Source: JBBRBB01 sp038206235
GTDB lineage: Bacteria; Bacteroidota; Bacteroidia; Chitinophagales; Chitinophagaceae
Reading direction: 5' to 3'
NCBI GenBank assembly: GCA_038206235.1
Contig: JBBRBB010000011.1
Location: 58,277-122,276 of the forward strand
Length of the DNA: 64,000 nt
Positions 1 through 8,492 of this stretch are shown in pieces. Position 1 is the first letter of the stretch. The number at the start of each line of letters is the position of its first letter. Both the position numbers and the translations under genes were made by a program. Below the pieces are notes generated by a model. The model had not been told where the DNA came from and searched no databases. It saw only the letters and a program-made list of their open reading frames with translations.

Positions 1-194
1 AAAAAAAACATATCAGAAAGCCTCTTAAGCAAGAGCATTTTTACAAAGCTACCAGGAAGCCTTATGAAAAAACGCCAAATATCACTCAGCAAAAATTAGA
101 TGAAATTCTTGATAAGATAAATCAGAAGGGGTATCACTTTCTCACTGATGAAGAAAAAGAATTTCTTAATAAGGCCAGCAAGGAAGAACTCTAA
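1..194 (+). CDS. C-terminal tail of a probable rhomboid family protease (partial)
   Basis: An open frame enters from the left edge (first full codon at base 3) and stops at 192-194. The 63 visible residues are charged and end in FLTDEEKEFLNKASKEEL. A soluble tail of the type 'LDEILDKI...GY..LT.EEK.FL..ASK' is typical of the cytoplasmic end of Bacteroidota rhomboid intramembrane proteases, which often precede an EEP-fold protein as here. The catalytic membrane part lies outside the window, so the identification rests on the tail and context. The TAA overlaps the ATG of the next gene (TAATG), indicating translational coupling. Confidence 0.5.
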   Translation, partial: KKHIRKPLKQEHFYKATRKPYEKTPNITQQKLDEILDKINQKGYHFLTDEEKEFLNKASKEEL

Positions 195-1321
195 TGGCAT
201 CTGCTTCCATAAAAAATATTTTTATAAAAATATGGAGAATAGCATGCATCACGTTATCGCTTAGCTATCTTCTCGCTTCTGCAAGCGCCTTTATTCCTCC
301 TGAGTCTTTTTCTCCCATAACATTTTTTGCATTAGCCTTTCCTATATTTTTAATTTGCCAGTTAATATTCTGCATCATCGCTTTCTTCATTCAAAGAAAG
401 CTTGCATTCGTAATGATATTGATAATTCCATTTGGCTATTATAATTTCGGCAACACTGTTGCGCTGCATTCAAAACAATGGCAACCTGTAAAAAAAGATT
501 CCTCATTACGTATAATGACATGGAATGTTGAAAGCTTTGTTGATTTAAGTGCGCAGTCATATCCCAAATCAGCCGCACGTGTGCAAATGCTCAAGCTTAT
601 TCAGCAATATGATCCCGATGTTCTCTGCCTGCAGGAATATAAAAGTGTGGAAGGCGGCAAACGCAGAATCTCAGCACAAAAAGAGCTTGATTCAATAGGA
701 TACAAATATCATTTCTGTTCAAACGATGTGGTGATAAAAACAAACAAAAGAGTGGTAAGCGGAGGGGTAGCTTTTTTTTCAAAGCTTCCTTTATTTGATA
801 GCGGCAAAGTAAAAATTAGAACAAAGGTTATTAATGAAAGTATTGCAAACGTTGATGTTTTACTGAATAATAAACCCTTGAGAATTTATACTGCTCATCT
901 CGCATCATTTGAGTTGTCTTCTGTCACGTATGATGAATATACAGCAGATGAAAATGTTTACAGAGCCACCATTAAAACGAAAGGCTCTGTACAGCATAAG
1001 CTAACAAAAACAGAAGTGCTGCATCAGCAGCAGGTAAATTTAATTAATGACATCATAAATAAAAGTCCATATTCAAAAATTTATTGCGGCGATATAAATA
1101 CTACACCTGTTTCTTATAACTATCGCATACTGAAAGGAAATATGCAGGACGCATTTTTGGTAAAAGGTTCTGGCATTGGCGCTACGTATTATAAAATATC
1201 ACCCACTCTGCGAATTGATGTGTGCCTTGTTGATACCTCTCTCAACATTTTACAATGCAGCGTAGCGGAAAAAAAATTATCTGACCATTATCCTGTGATT
1301 ACCGATGTTTGCTGGAAGTAA
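194..1321 (+). CDS. Membrane-anchored endonuclease/exonuclease/phosphatase (EEP) family protein
   Basis: 375 residues. Three hydrophobic segments (about residues 14-34, 43-66, 70-88) are followed by an EEP (DNase I-like) domain from about residue 104. Visible active-site elements are MTWNVESF (Asn111), LCLQEY (metal-binding Glu148), TAHLAS, the CGDINTTP loop and the C-terminal SDHYPV His. The fold hydrolyses phosphodiesters or phosphomonoesters; the substrate cannot be read from sequence. The start overlaps the stop of the upstream probable rhomboid gene, and a paralogue follows after 34 nt, so the three probably form one operon. Confidence 0.85.
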   Translation: MASASIKNIFIKIWRIACITLSLSYLLASASAFIPPESFSPITFFALAFPIFLICQLIFCIIAFFIQRKLAFVMILIIPFGYYNFGNTVALHSKQWQPVKKDSSLRIMTWNVESFVDLSAQSYPKSAARVQMLKLIQQYDPDVLCLQEYKSVEGGKRRISAQKELDSIGYKYHFCSNDVVIKTNKRVVSGGVAFFSKLPLFDSGKVKIRTKVINESIANVDVLLNNKPLRIYTAHLASFELSSVTYDEYTADENVYRATIKTKGSVQHKLTKTEVLHQQQVNLINDIINKSPYSKIYCGDINTTPVSYNYRILKGNMQDAFLVKGSGIGATYYKISPTLRIDVCLVDTSLNILQCSVAEKKLSDHYPVITDVCWK

Positions 1322-1355
1322 TATTCCATAAACTCTAATCGTTTATTTTTACGCT

Positions 1356-2477
1356 ATGGCACGCAGCTTTATCAGGCGAATCATAAAAAAAATTTTTCTG
1401 GTTTTGACCCTTCTTGTCTGTTTTATTTTTCTTCTCTCTGCATTAATACCCTATCTTAACCCGCAGCAGTGGTGGTTTGTAGGTTTCTTCGGGCTTAGTG
1501 TTCCTTATATAATCATCGTGCTCATTTTTGCAATTATTTTCTGGCTAATTGCCAAACCTGTGTATTCTTTTATTCCGCTCATTACACTTTGTTTGGGGTA
1601 TAAGCAAATAAGCGTTGCATTCGCTGCAAATTTTTCTTCAAATGATATTACTTCTAAAAGCGATACCACTATACGAATTATTAGCTGGAATGTTGGCAAT
1701 ATGTATGGATTAAGCAATGATGCTGAAAAAAAGAAACACGACAGAATTGAAATAGCAGATGCCATCATAAAATCAAATCCTGATATCATTTGTCTGCAGG
1801 AATTTAATCATTCGTACACAAGGGGAGGCGATGCAGATAACATTGGCCTGTTTACGAAAGAGTATCCTCACTATTATTATGCAATCGATTTTTCCAGGCT
1901 GAATGGTTTCTATACAGCAGGCTCTGTCATCTTTTCAAAATATCCAATCATCAACTCCGGTAAGAAACAATTTCCTGGCAGATATGCTGAAAGTATTATT
2001 TATGCCGATATGATAAAGCAAAGCGATACTTTCAGAATTTATACTGCACACCTGCAATCCTTTGCATTTAATATTTATGATTATGCCGACATGGAAAAAA
2101 TTAAGGATAACGATAAGGATGCAATGGCAGCTTCAAAAAATATATTTCAGAAAATGAAGGATGCTTTTACCGCAAGAGGTGTGCAGGCAGATATTGTAAG
2201 GAAAGAATTAGATAGCTCACCCTACCGTTCTGTTATTTGCGGAGATTTTAATGATGTTCCAAATTCATACACTTACTTCCACATAAAAGGCGAACGTCAG
2301 GATGCTTTTCTGGCAAAGGGGCTGGGGGTGGGAAAATCCTTTATTGCATTGGCGCCCACATTGCGCATTGATTATATTTTACCCAATAACAATTTTTTGA
2401 TTCAGCAATTTGATATGATTGATGAAAACCTAAGCGACCACCTGATGCTTATAGCAGACATCAGTTTAAAAAAATAA
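1356..2477 (+). CDS. Membrane-anchored EEP family protein, tandem paralogue
   Basis: 373 residues with the same layout as the preceding gene: about three N-terminal membrane segments, then an EEP domain with ISWNVGNM, ICLQEFN, TAHLQS, CGDFNDVP and SDHLML. All expected catalytic positions (Asn, Glu, Asp, Asn, Asp-His) are present, so it should be active. It lies 34 nt downstream on the same strand and looks like an old tandem duplicate, as the sequences have diverged outside the motifs. Confidence 0.85.
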   Translation: MARSFIRRIIKKIFLVLTLLVCFIFLLSALIPYLNPQQWWFVGFFGLSVPYIIIVLIFAIIFWLIAKPVYSFIPLITLCLGYKQISVAFAANFSSNDITSKSDTTIRIISWNVGNMYGLSNDAEKKKHDRIEIADAIIKSNPDIICLQEFNHSYTRGGDADNIGLFTKEYPHYYYAIDFSRLNGFYTAGSVIFSKYPIINSGKKQFPGRYAESIIYADMIKQSDTFRIYTAHLQSFAFNIYDYADMEKIKDNDKDAMAASKNIFQKMKDAFTARGVQADIVRKELDSSPYRSVICGDFNDVPNSYTYFHIKGERQDAFLAKGLGVGKSFIALAPTLRIDYILPNNNFLIQQFDMIDENLSDHLMLIADISLKK

Positions 2478-2581
2478 ATTATCTTCGTTCACGATGAAAA
2501 AATTACTTCCCGCATATATATGTTGTTGCAGCTAACATGTTTCATCATTGTAATCATTTTATCATTCAATCATAATTCTTC

Positions 2582-4087
2582 ATGCCTCTCAAAGTATATA
2601 ATTCATTAACACGCAAAAAAGAAGTATTCAATACCCTCGTTCCCGGCTATGCGGGTATGTATGTGTGCGGACCCACCGTAAGCGGAGAAAGTCATCTTGG
2701 TCATGCACGTCCCTATATCACCTTCGATATTATTTATCGTTACTTAATGCATTTGGGTTATAAGGTTCGGTATGTGCGCAACATAACTGACGCCGGGCAT
2801 TTTGAAGAAGAAGGCCGTGAAGCAGAAGATAAGATAAGTAAAAAAGCAGTGATTGAAAAGTTAGAGCCGATGGAATTGGTGCATAAATATACAGAGCTTT
2901 TTCTATGGGCAATGATTCAATTCAATAATCTTACTCCGAATATTGAGCCTATTGCAACCGGGCATATTATTGAGCAGATAGAAATGATTGAAAAAATTAT
3001 TGCTGATGGTTATGCTTACGAAGTAAATGGCTCTGTTTATTTTGATGTTGAAAAATATCATGCAGATTTTTCTGTACAAGGAACACCTTATGGCATGTTA
3101 AGCGGAAGGGTTTTGGATGAAATGATTGAAACAACACGTGAGCTTGAAAACCAGGATGAAAAACACAACAAGACAGATTTTGCTTTGTGGAAGAATGCTG
3201 TGACTGAGCACATCATGCGATGGAAAAGCCCCTGGGGTTACGGTTTCCCAGGCTGGCATATTGAATGCTCTGCCATGAGTGCAAAATATTTGGGAGATGA
3301 ATTCGATATTCATGGCGGAGGAATGGATTTGATATTTCCGCACCATGAATGCGAAATTGCGCAAAGCATTGTATGCAACCATAAAACCCCCGCACGTTAT
3401 TGGCTGCATAACAATATGATTACAATTGATGGGCGTAAGATGGGCAAAAGCTATAACAATGTGATAAAGCTGAGTGAACTTTTTAGCGGAGACCATCCCA
3501 TGCTGCAGCAGGCATATACTCCCATGACGATTCGTTTTTTTATTCTGCAATCGCATTACAGAAGCACTCTCGATTTTAGTAATGAAGCTTTGCAGGCATC
3601 GCACAAAGCATTTAAACGTTTATGGGAAGCCCATGAATATTTGCAGAAGCTAAACGTTGAAAGCAAAAACACAAAAGCAAAAGACGATGAGCTTGATGCC
3701 CGTTGCAGAAAACTGATAGCAGAGTTTGATGAATTTATGGATGATGATTTTAATACAGCCAAAGTATTGGCTAATATGTTTGAACTGGTTCCTGTAATTA
3801 ATGGAATAAAAGACAGGCATATTTCAATTGATGCATTAGGAAATGAAGCTTTATTGCTCATACAACAAAAAATGAAAATGTATGCGGAAGATATTTTTGG
3901 ATTGAAGGCTGAAACTAATGCAGACGCCGGTAAATTAGATGGTGCACTTCAACTGCTTATTTCCATCCGCAGGGAAGCAAAAGCAAAAAAAGATTTTGTA
4001 ACAAGCGATAAAATACGGAGTGAACTCGCTGCAATAGGTGTGCAGTTGAAGGATGAGAAAGATGGCAGCATCAGCTATACTATTTAA
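2582..4087 (+). CDS. cysS: Cysteinyl-tRNA synthetase
   Basis: 501 residues, class I aminoacyl-tRNA synthetase charging tRNA-Cys. The HIGH-type motif is HLGH at about residue 37 and the KMSKS-type motif is KMGKS in GRKMGKSYNNVI. The zinc site that selects cysteine is complete: Cys in CGPTV, Cys in WHIECSAMS, then HHECEIAQS. The helical anticodon-binding part and short C-terminal domain follow. Monocistronic by spacing; a possible Bacteroidota -7 box (TATCTTCG) lies about 100 nt upstream. Confidence 0.97.
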   Translation: MPLKVYNSLTRKKEVFNTLVPGYAGMYVCGPTVSGESHLGHARPYITFDIIYRYLMHLGYKVRYVRNITDAGHFEEEGREAEDKISKKAVIEKLEPMELVHKYTELFLWAMIQFNNLTPNIEPIATGHIIEQIEMIEKIIADGYAYEVNGSVYFDVEKYHADFSVQGTPYGMLSGRVLDEMIETTRELENQDEKHNKTDFALWKNAVTEHIMRWKSPWGYGFPGWHIECSAMSAKYLGDEFDIHGGGMDLIFPHHECEIAQSIVCNHKTPARYWLHNNMITIDGRKMGKSYNNVIKLSELFSGDHPMLQQAYTPMTIRFFILQSHYRSTLDFSNEALQASHKAFKRLWEAHEYLQKLNVESKNTKAKDDELDARCRKLIAEFDEFMDDDFNTAKVLANMFELVPVINGIKDRHISIDALGNEALLLIQQKMKMYAEDIFGLKAETNADAGKLDGALQLLISIRREAKAKKDFVTSDKIRSELAAIGVQLKDEKDGSISYTI

Positions 4088-4119
4088 TCACGATAAAATA
4101 CAATGGAAGGTTATCGTTC

Positions 4120-4758
4120 TCAAAACAATTGACCTTGCTTAGTTTCTACCGGCAAATTTTGAAAAGGAAAGCGCTCAACTATTTGATATGACTTATTACC
4201 CTGCCTGCGTTTCAATAACAACATGCTTTGCGCAATAAAACGGCCCGTAAAATTTTTTCTTTCATATTCCAGCCATGCCTTTTCATATTGCCAGGGTAAA
4301 AGTTTTCTTGCAATAATTAAATGTGGCTCAGTAATAAAATAGGGTTTTTTATCATTGTTTATTTTCATAAGCCGCTGTGCCTGCCTTACAGCTTTTACCA
4401 TGTTCACGATGGCTATTTTGCTCATCACATTAATGTAAATAGTATGCGATGGAAAGCTTCCAAAATCTTTTAGGTCAACTTTAAAAGCAGGCAGGCTCAT
4501 TGCTATTAATTGCAATCGTTGTATAATTCGCGGCTCCATCATTTCATATTGCTGAAACATGACTAATGTTATATGGGGTTTGATAAATGTTGCCATGGGG
4601 CACTCAAATCGCTTTGCAAATTCTTCTTTAAGATTTTTAATGTGATTCCATAATTCTTCATGTGGTTGTAGCACTAAAAGAAATTCACATTCTCTATAAC
4701 CCGGCAATGACAAAATCTGGTCATTCACCGGTGGACTATATTTTACATGTACTCCCAA
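4120..4758 (-). CDS. 2'-5' RNA ligase / cyclic phosphodiesterase (2H) family protein
   Basis: 212 residues. Two H-x-[TI]-like motifs of the 2H phosphoesterase superfamily are visible: KPHITLVMF and, about 85 residues later, EPHLIIARK. The second has Ile where Thr/Ser is usual. Family members hydrolyse or ligate 2'-5' or 2',3'-cyclic RNA ends; the substrate is unknown. It converges with cysS and is divergent from the UmuD-like gene. Confidence 0.75.
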   Translation of the reverse strand: MGVHVKYSPPVNDQILSLPGYRECEFLLVLQPHEELWNHIKNLKEEFAKRFECPMATFIKPHITLVMFQQYEMMEPRIIQRLQLIAMSLPAFKVDLKDFGSFPSHTIYINVMSKIAIVNMVKAVRQAQRLMKINNDKKPYFITEPHLIIARKLLPWQYEKAWLEYERKNFTGRFIAQSMLLLKRRQGNKSYQIVERFPFQNLPVETKQGQLF

Positions 4759-4795
4759 AAAAAAATTTTTCAGACAATAAAATTAGTATAATTTT

Positions 4796-4810
4796 ACTAA
4801 ATAATTTAGT
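4796..4810. promoter_or_regulatory. Candidate dyad operator ACTAAA-N3-TTTAGT
   Basis: A perfect 6-bp dyad with a 3-nt centre lies in the 103-nt gap between the divergent RNA ligase-like and UmuD-like genes, overlapping a possible TAatTTTa -7 element. The position suits a repressor site for the UmuD-like gene. The gap is very AT-rich, so chance is a real alternative. Confidence 0.25.
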
Positions 4811-4861
4811 TAATTTTAATAAAATTTTTACTCCTTACGAAATCAAAAAAAATAATTCTAT

Positions 4862-5359
4862 ATGAAAAGGGAAGCAATGTACAATGCCGGTTATTCCGGC
4901 TCCAAACAGTTTTCTCAGCATGATGTGCAGGCTGCAAATGCTACCGGTTTTGGCGCCGCCGCCGATGATTTTATGGAACGCGGCATAGACCTTAATGAGC
5001 AGCTTATTCTTAACAAGCCCGCCACTTTTTTCTTTCGCATGAACGGCGAAGCCATGATTGAGGATGGGATTAGCAGCGGCGATATTCTTATTGTGGACCG
5101 CAGCCTGAAAGCCGTGAATGGAAAAATCATCGTTGCAATTATAGATGGTGAGCTGCTTGTGCGGCGGGTACAAAAAAATTTCAACAGCGTGGTGCTCGCT
5201 GCTGCGAATAAAAAAATTTCTGATATACACTTATCGGCATTTGATGACCGCACCAATGTGTGGGGCGTGGTAACCTGCGTGATACATGTTTTTGAAAACA
5301 GCTTGCTTGCTGATACAAGTAAAAGAGATAAAGGGGGCAAGCAAAAAATTTATTATTAG
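4862..5359 (+). CDS. umuD: UmuD/LexA-type S24 protein lacking the catalytic dyad
   Basis: 165 residues. The stretch from about residue 33 to 140 follows UmuD: ERGIDLNEQL, FFFRMNGEAMIEDGISSGD, ILIVDRS, VNGKIIVAIIDGELLVRRVQ. In E. coli UmuD the Ser60/Lys97 dyad lies in GDSM and TVKKL; here the aligned residues are Ala64 (GEAM) and Arg101 (LLVRRV), with the 37-residue spacing kept. The Cys-Gly cleavage site is aligned with Thr-Gly (residues 28-29). Self-cleavage by the known mechanism is therefore not expected. No umuC-like polymerase gene follows; a SplB-like radical SAM gene does. It may be a fixed structural or regulatory form; that is inference. Confidence 0.75.
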   Translation: MKREAMYNAGYSGSKQFSQHDVQAANATGFGAAADDFMERGIDLNEQLILNKPATFFFRMNGEAMIEDGISSGDILIVDRSLKAVNGKIIVAIIDGELLVRRVQKNFNSVVLAAANKKISDIHLSAFDDRTNVWGVVTCVIHVFENSLLADTSKRDKGGKQKIYY

Positions 5360-5368
5360 TGTAGCACT

Positions 5369-5400
5369 GGTGTCTGTACATCTGAAAGATGTCTGACACC
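5369..5400. repeat. Inverted repeat between UmuD-like and radical SAM genes
   Basis: GGTGTC(TG)TACATCT-GAA-AGATGT(CT)GACACC forms a hairpin of about 12-14 bp with one small bulge, 10 nt after the UmuD-like stop. It has no U-run, so it is more likely an RNA-processing or repeat hairpin than an intrinsic terminator. Confidence 0.6.
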
Positions 5401-5455
5401 TTATTCGTAGGCGTTTTTAGTTGTCATTTTAATTTAAAAAATAAAAATTTCAATC

Positions 5456-6565
5456 ATGAAAAACATGGAGCATAATCCGAATGCAAAACCCTCCCCCGCA
5501 AGGGGAGATGAAGGAGACTTTTACTTAAAAGGCAGAGGAGCGCAAATCAATACCAAAAACCGTTTTCTCATCAATGAAAGAACAAAAGAAAATATAGAAG
5601 CCATTGATGAGTGGACGGAGCAAAATGTAGAAACACAATACCTCGAAGAAAATGCCAGGAGCATTGTAAACAAAGTAGAAAGCCCCGATGTGGGCATGAT
5701 GTACAGCATGAATCCTTATCAGGGTTGTGAGCATGGATGCATTTACTGCTATGCCCGTAATGTGCATGAATACTGGGGCTACAGCGCAGGTCTTGATTTT
5801 GAACGAAAGATCATAGTGAAGAAAAATGCGCCTGAGCTTCTCCGCAAATTTTTAATGAATCCGAAATGGGAATGTGTGCCAATTGGTTTAAGCGGAAACA
5901 CAGATTGTTATCAGCCTGCAGAAAAAAAATTTCGCATCACAAGAGGTTTGCTTGAAGTGTGCTTAGAATTTAATCAGCCTGTTGGCATGATAACAAAAAA
6001 TGCAGGCATGCTGCGTGATATGGATATTCTGCAGGAAATGGCTAAACGAAGATTAGTGAGCATTTTAGTTTCCATTACATCATTTAATGAAGACTTGAGA
6101 AGAGTAATGGAACCACGCACAACAACCGCCAAGCAGCGTTTGCATTTGATAAAAGGATTAAGTGATGCAGGTGTGCGAATGGGAGTAATGCTTGGTCCCA
6201 TGATTCCCGGTTTAAATGAACATGAGATGCAGCGCATCATGAAAGCGGCAAGTGAGCGGGGTGCAACTTTTTCTGCCTATACTTTTATCCGCTTAAATGG
6301 TGCCATAAAAATTATGTTTCATGACTGGCTCTATAAAAATTTTCCTGACCGTGCAGACAAAGTATGGCATTTAATAGAGAACGCTCATGATGGAAAAGTG
6401 AATGATAGCCGCTGGGGTGTACGTATGCGTGGTGAAGGACCAATAAGTGAATTGGTGCGGCAACAATTTCATAAGTACAATAAGCTGTATGGTTTAAATG
6501 CAGAACGATGGGGTTTAGATTGCACAAAGTTTAGAAGACCGGGAGAGCAGGGGAGGTTGTTTTGA
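5456..6565 (+). CDS. PA0069-family radical SAM protein (SplB-like)
   Basis: 369 residues. The radical SAM 4Fe-4S motif is CEHGCIYCYA (Cys91, Cys95, Cys98), preceded by the family signature MNPYQG. Conserved later blocks include PIGLSGNTDCYQP and the VSITSFNEDLRRVMEPR region. The family belongs with spore photoproduct lyase-like proteins (COG1533), but the substrate of PA0069 members is not established. The N-terminus (residues 11-20) is encoded by a G/C-rich word (CCCCCGCAAGGGGAG) that also occurs between genes elsewhere in the window, so the first 25 residues may be an acquired extension. Confidence 0.88.
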   Translation: MKNMEHNPNAKPSPARGDEGDFYLKGRGAQINTKNRFLINERTKENIEAIDEWTEQNVETQYLEENARSIVNKVESPDVGMMYSMNPYQGCEHGCIYCYARNVHEYWGYSAGLDFERKIIVKKNAPELLRKFLMNPKWECVPIGLSGNTDCYQPAEKKFRITRGLLEVCLEFNQPVGMITKNAGMLRDMDILQEMAKRRLVSILVSITSFNEDLRRVMEPRTTTAKQRLHLIKGLSDAGVRMGVMLGPMIPGLNEHEMQRIMKAASERGATFSAYTFIRLNGAIKIMFHDWLYKNFPDRADKVWHLIENAHDGKVNDSRWGVRMRGEGPISELVRQQFHKYNKLYGLNAERWGLDCTKFRRPGEQGRLF

Positions 6566-6605
6566 GTGCAATAAAAATTGTTATTTTGAAATCAAAAAAA
6601 ATAAG

Positions 6606-7742
6606 ATGCTGAAACCTAAACCTTCTCAAATTGCAATGCTTGACCACTCAAAAGCAAAAGTTGAACTTTTTAGAAGATATTTTTCTATTTATCTAAATAT
6701 TATAAACAGAACTCCATTCGTTAAAAAGATCTATTTGTATGATTTATTTGCAGGAGAAGGAATTTATTCTGACGGAGGAAAAGGTAGTCCTGTAGCAGCT
6801 ATTGAGTGCATCAAAGATCATTATTTCAGCAATAATCAAACATGTCCCAACATAGATGTTTGGTTTAATGATTTCAGTAAATCTCAAATAGAAATTAATA
6901 AGTTTAAAATTGATAGAGTTAAAGAATTTGTAAGCAGTATTTATAAGCCCTCAAATGTAAATATTGAATTCACACGTTTTGATAGTAGTCAAATTTTATC
7001 TGAAATTGATAAACGTTTATCAGTTTTAAAAAATGATGAGAGAGCTCTTTTATTTATTGATCCGTGGGGGTATAAAGATATTAATCCTAGCAAGCTTAAG
7101 GCAATATTATCTAATGGGAAAACTGAAATACTACTTTTCCTTCCTATTTCTTTTATGTACAGGTTTGCAGATAAAGCTTTAACAGACGAAAAATTTTCAG
7201 GCGGCAAACCATTGGAAGAATTCTTAAAAGAACTTTTTGGCAATAAAGTACCAGACGCGAATAATCAAATTAGATTTATCAATGCAGTAAAAGAAGAGTT
7301 TAAGATTTATACGGGTATTAAATACATTGATACTTTCATGATTGAAAGAGACAATAACAATTTCTTTTGTCTTTTCTTTTTTTCAAATAACAAAACAGGA
7401 TATTATAAAATGCTTGATTCAAAATGGAAATTTGATGAACAATCGGGTAGGGGATTTGAAGTGAAAAAGAATCCGTTACAAACATCTATGTTTAATGCTA
7501 TAACGGAAGTTGATTATAGTTCACAAGTAGAGGAATTTTTGAAAATAAAAAAGAATGTAACTAATCAAGAACTTTTTGACTTTGGGTTAGAAAGAGGCTT
7601 TTTACCTAAGCATACAAAATTGGTTTTGGACAATTTGAAGAAGGCTGATAAAATTATTTTTAAATCTTTAGATAGTAAACCAGCCTTAGGTTACTATATT
7701 GATGATAAACATGAAAGAAGAATTGAAATAAAAATTAAATAA
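6606..7742 (+). CDS. tcmP: Three-Cys-motif partner protein TcmP
   Basis: 378 residues. The N-terminal part matches the TcmP family pattern: H-x-K-x-K (DHSKAKVELFRRYF), YLYDLFAGEGIYSDGG followed by KGSPVAAIE, then NDFSKSQIE and LLFIDPWGYKDI. The glycine-rich DLFAGEG and acidic DPWG motifs resemble a Rossmann methyltransferase-like core. TcmP proteins are by definition encoded next to a Gp37_Gp68 three-Cys protein; here the partner begins 2 nt after the stop, so the two are surely co-translated. Biochemical role unknown. Confidence 0.85.
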   Translation: MLKPKPSQIAMLDHSKAKVELFRRYFSIYLNIINRTPFVKKIYLYDLFAGEGIYSDGGKGSPVAAIECIKDHYFSNNQTCPNIDVWFNDFSKSQIEINKFKIDRVKEFVSSIYKPSNVNIEFTRFDSSQILSEIDKRLSVLKNDERALLFIDPWGYKDINPSKLKAILSNGKTEILLFLPISFMYRFADKALTDEKFSGGKPLEEFLKELFGNKVPDANNQIRFINAVKEEFKIYTGIKYIDTFMIERDNNNFFCLFFFSNNKTGYYKMLDSKWKFDEQSGRGFEVKKNPLQTSMFNAITEVDYSSQVEEFLKIKKNVTNQELFDFGLERGFLPKHTKLVLDNLKKADKIIFKSLDSKPALGYYIDDKHERRIEIKIK

Positions 7743-7743
7743 C

Positions 7744-8454
7744 ATGGCACAATCAAGTATAGAATGGACAGAAATGACTTGGAACCCAACCACCGGCTGC
7801 ACAAAGGTTTCAGCAGGTTGCAAGTATTGTTATGCAGAAGTAATGACAAGACGATTGCAGGCAATGGGCATTGATAAATATAAAAACGGTTTTGATATTG
7901 CTGTACATGAAGAGACTTTGCATATTCCTTACACATGGAAAAATTCAAAAGTTGTATTCGTAAACTCCATGAGTGATTTGTTTCATCCCGAAGTTCCTCT
8001 TGAGTTTATACAAAAAGTTTTTGAGGTAATGAACAATACACCGCAGCATACTTATCAAATATTAACCAAAAGGAGTGAAAGGCTTAAAGAATTACATCAT
8101 CTATTAAACTGGACAAATAATATATGGATGGGTGTTTCTGTAGAAAATGAAAAAGTAAAATTTCGTGTTGATGATTTACGATACACCAATGCAAAAACCA
8201 AATTTCTTTCCTGTGAGCCTTTAATTGGTTCTCTCGAAAACATGGATCTTCATAATATTGATTGGGTAATTGTTGGTGGTGAAAGCGGCAGAAAAGCCAG
8301 ACCAATAAAAGAATGGTGGGTGTGGGATATTCGCCAGCAATGTCAGGAACAGGGAGTTGCATTCTTCTTCAAGCAATGGGGCGGCATCAATAAGAAAAAA
8401 ACCGGTAGAATTTTAGGAGGCAGAACTTACGATGAAATGCCAATACCCTTATAA
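7744..8454 (+). CDS. Gp37_Gp68 family three-Cys (radical SAM-like) protein, DUF5131
   Basis: 236 residues. Begins with SIEWTEMTWNPTTGC, the hallmark of the phage Gp37/Gp68 family, with cysteines at 19, 26 and 29 (C-x6-C-x2-C), a variant radical SAM cluster motif. Further family blocks are KNSKVVFVNSMSDLFHP, ILTKRSERL, WMGVSVEN, FLSCEPLIG, VIVGGESG, and a terminal FFFKQWGG. Partner of TcmP just upstream. Homologues occur in phages and in bacterial islands, but no other phage gene is near. Reaction unknown. Confidence 0.88.
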   Translation: MAQSSIEWTEMTWNPTTGCTKVSAGCKYCYAEVMTRRLQAMGIDKYKNGFDIAVHEETLHIPYTWKNSKVVFVNSMSDLFHPEVPLEFIQKVFEVMNNTPQHTYQILTKRSERLKELHHLLNWTNNIWMGVSVENEKVKFRVDDLRYTNAKTKFLSCEPLIGSLENMDLHNIDWVIVGGESGRKARPIKEWWVWDIRQQCQEQGVAFFFKQWGGINKKKTGRILGGRTYDEMPIPL

Positions 8455-8492
8455 TATTCTCTTCCCACTCTGATTATTTTTGAATTTCATTT

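Noticed and set aside
3098..3604. 168-residue minus-strand open frame
   Set aside because: Lies wholly within cysS on the opposite strand and shows no domain.
6606..8454. TcmP/Gp37_Gp68 pair as part of a prophage
   Set aside because: No phage structural, integrase or lysis gene and no attachment repeats are visible around it.
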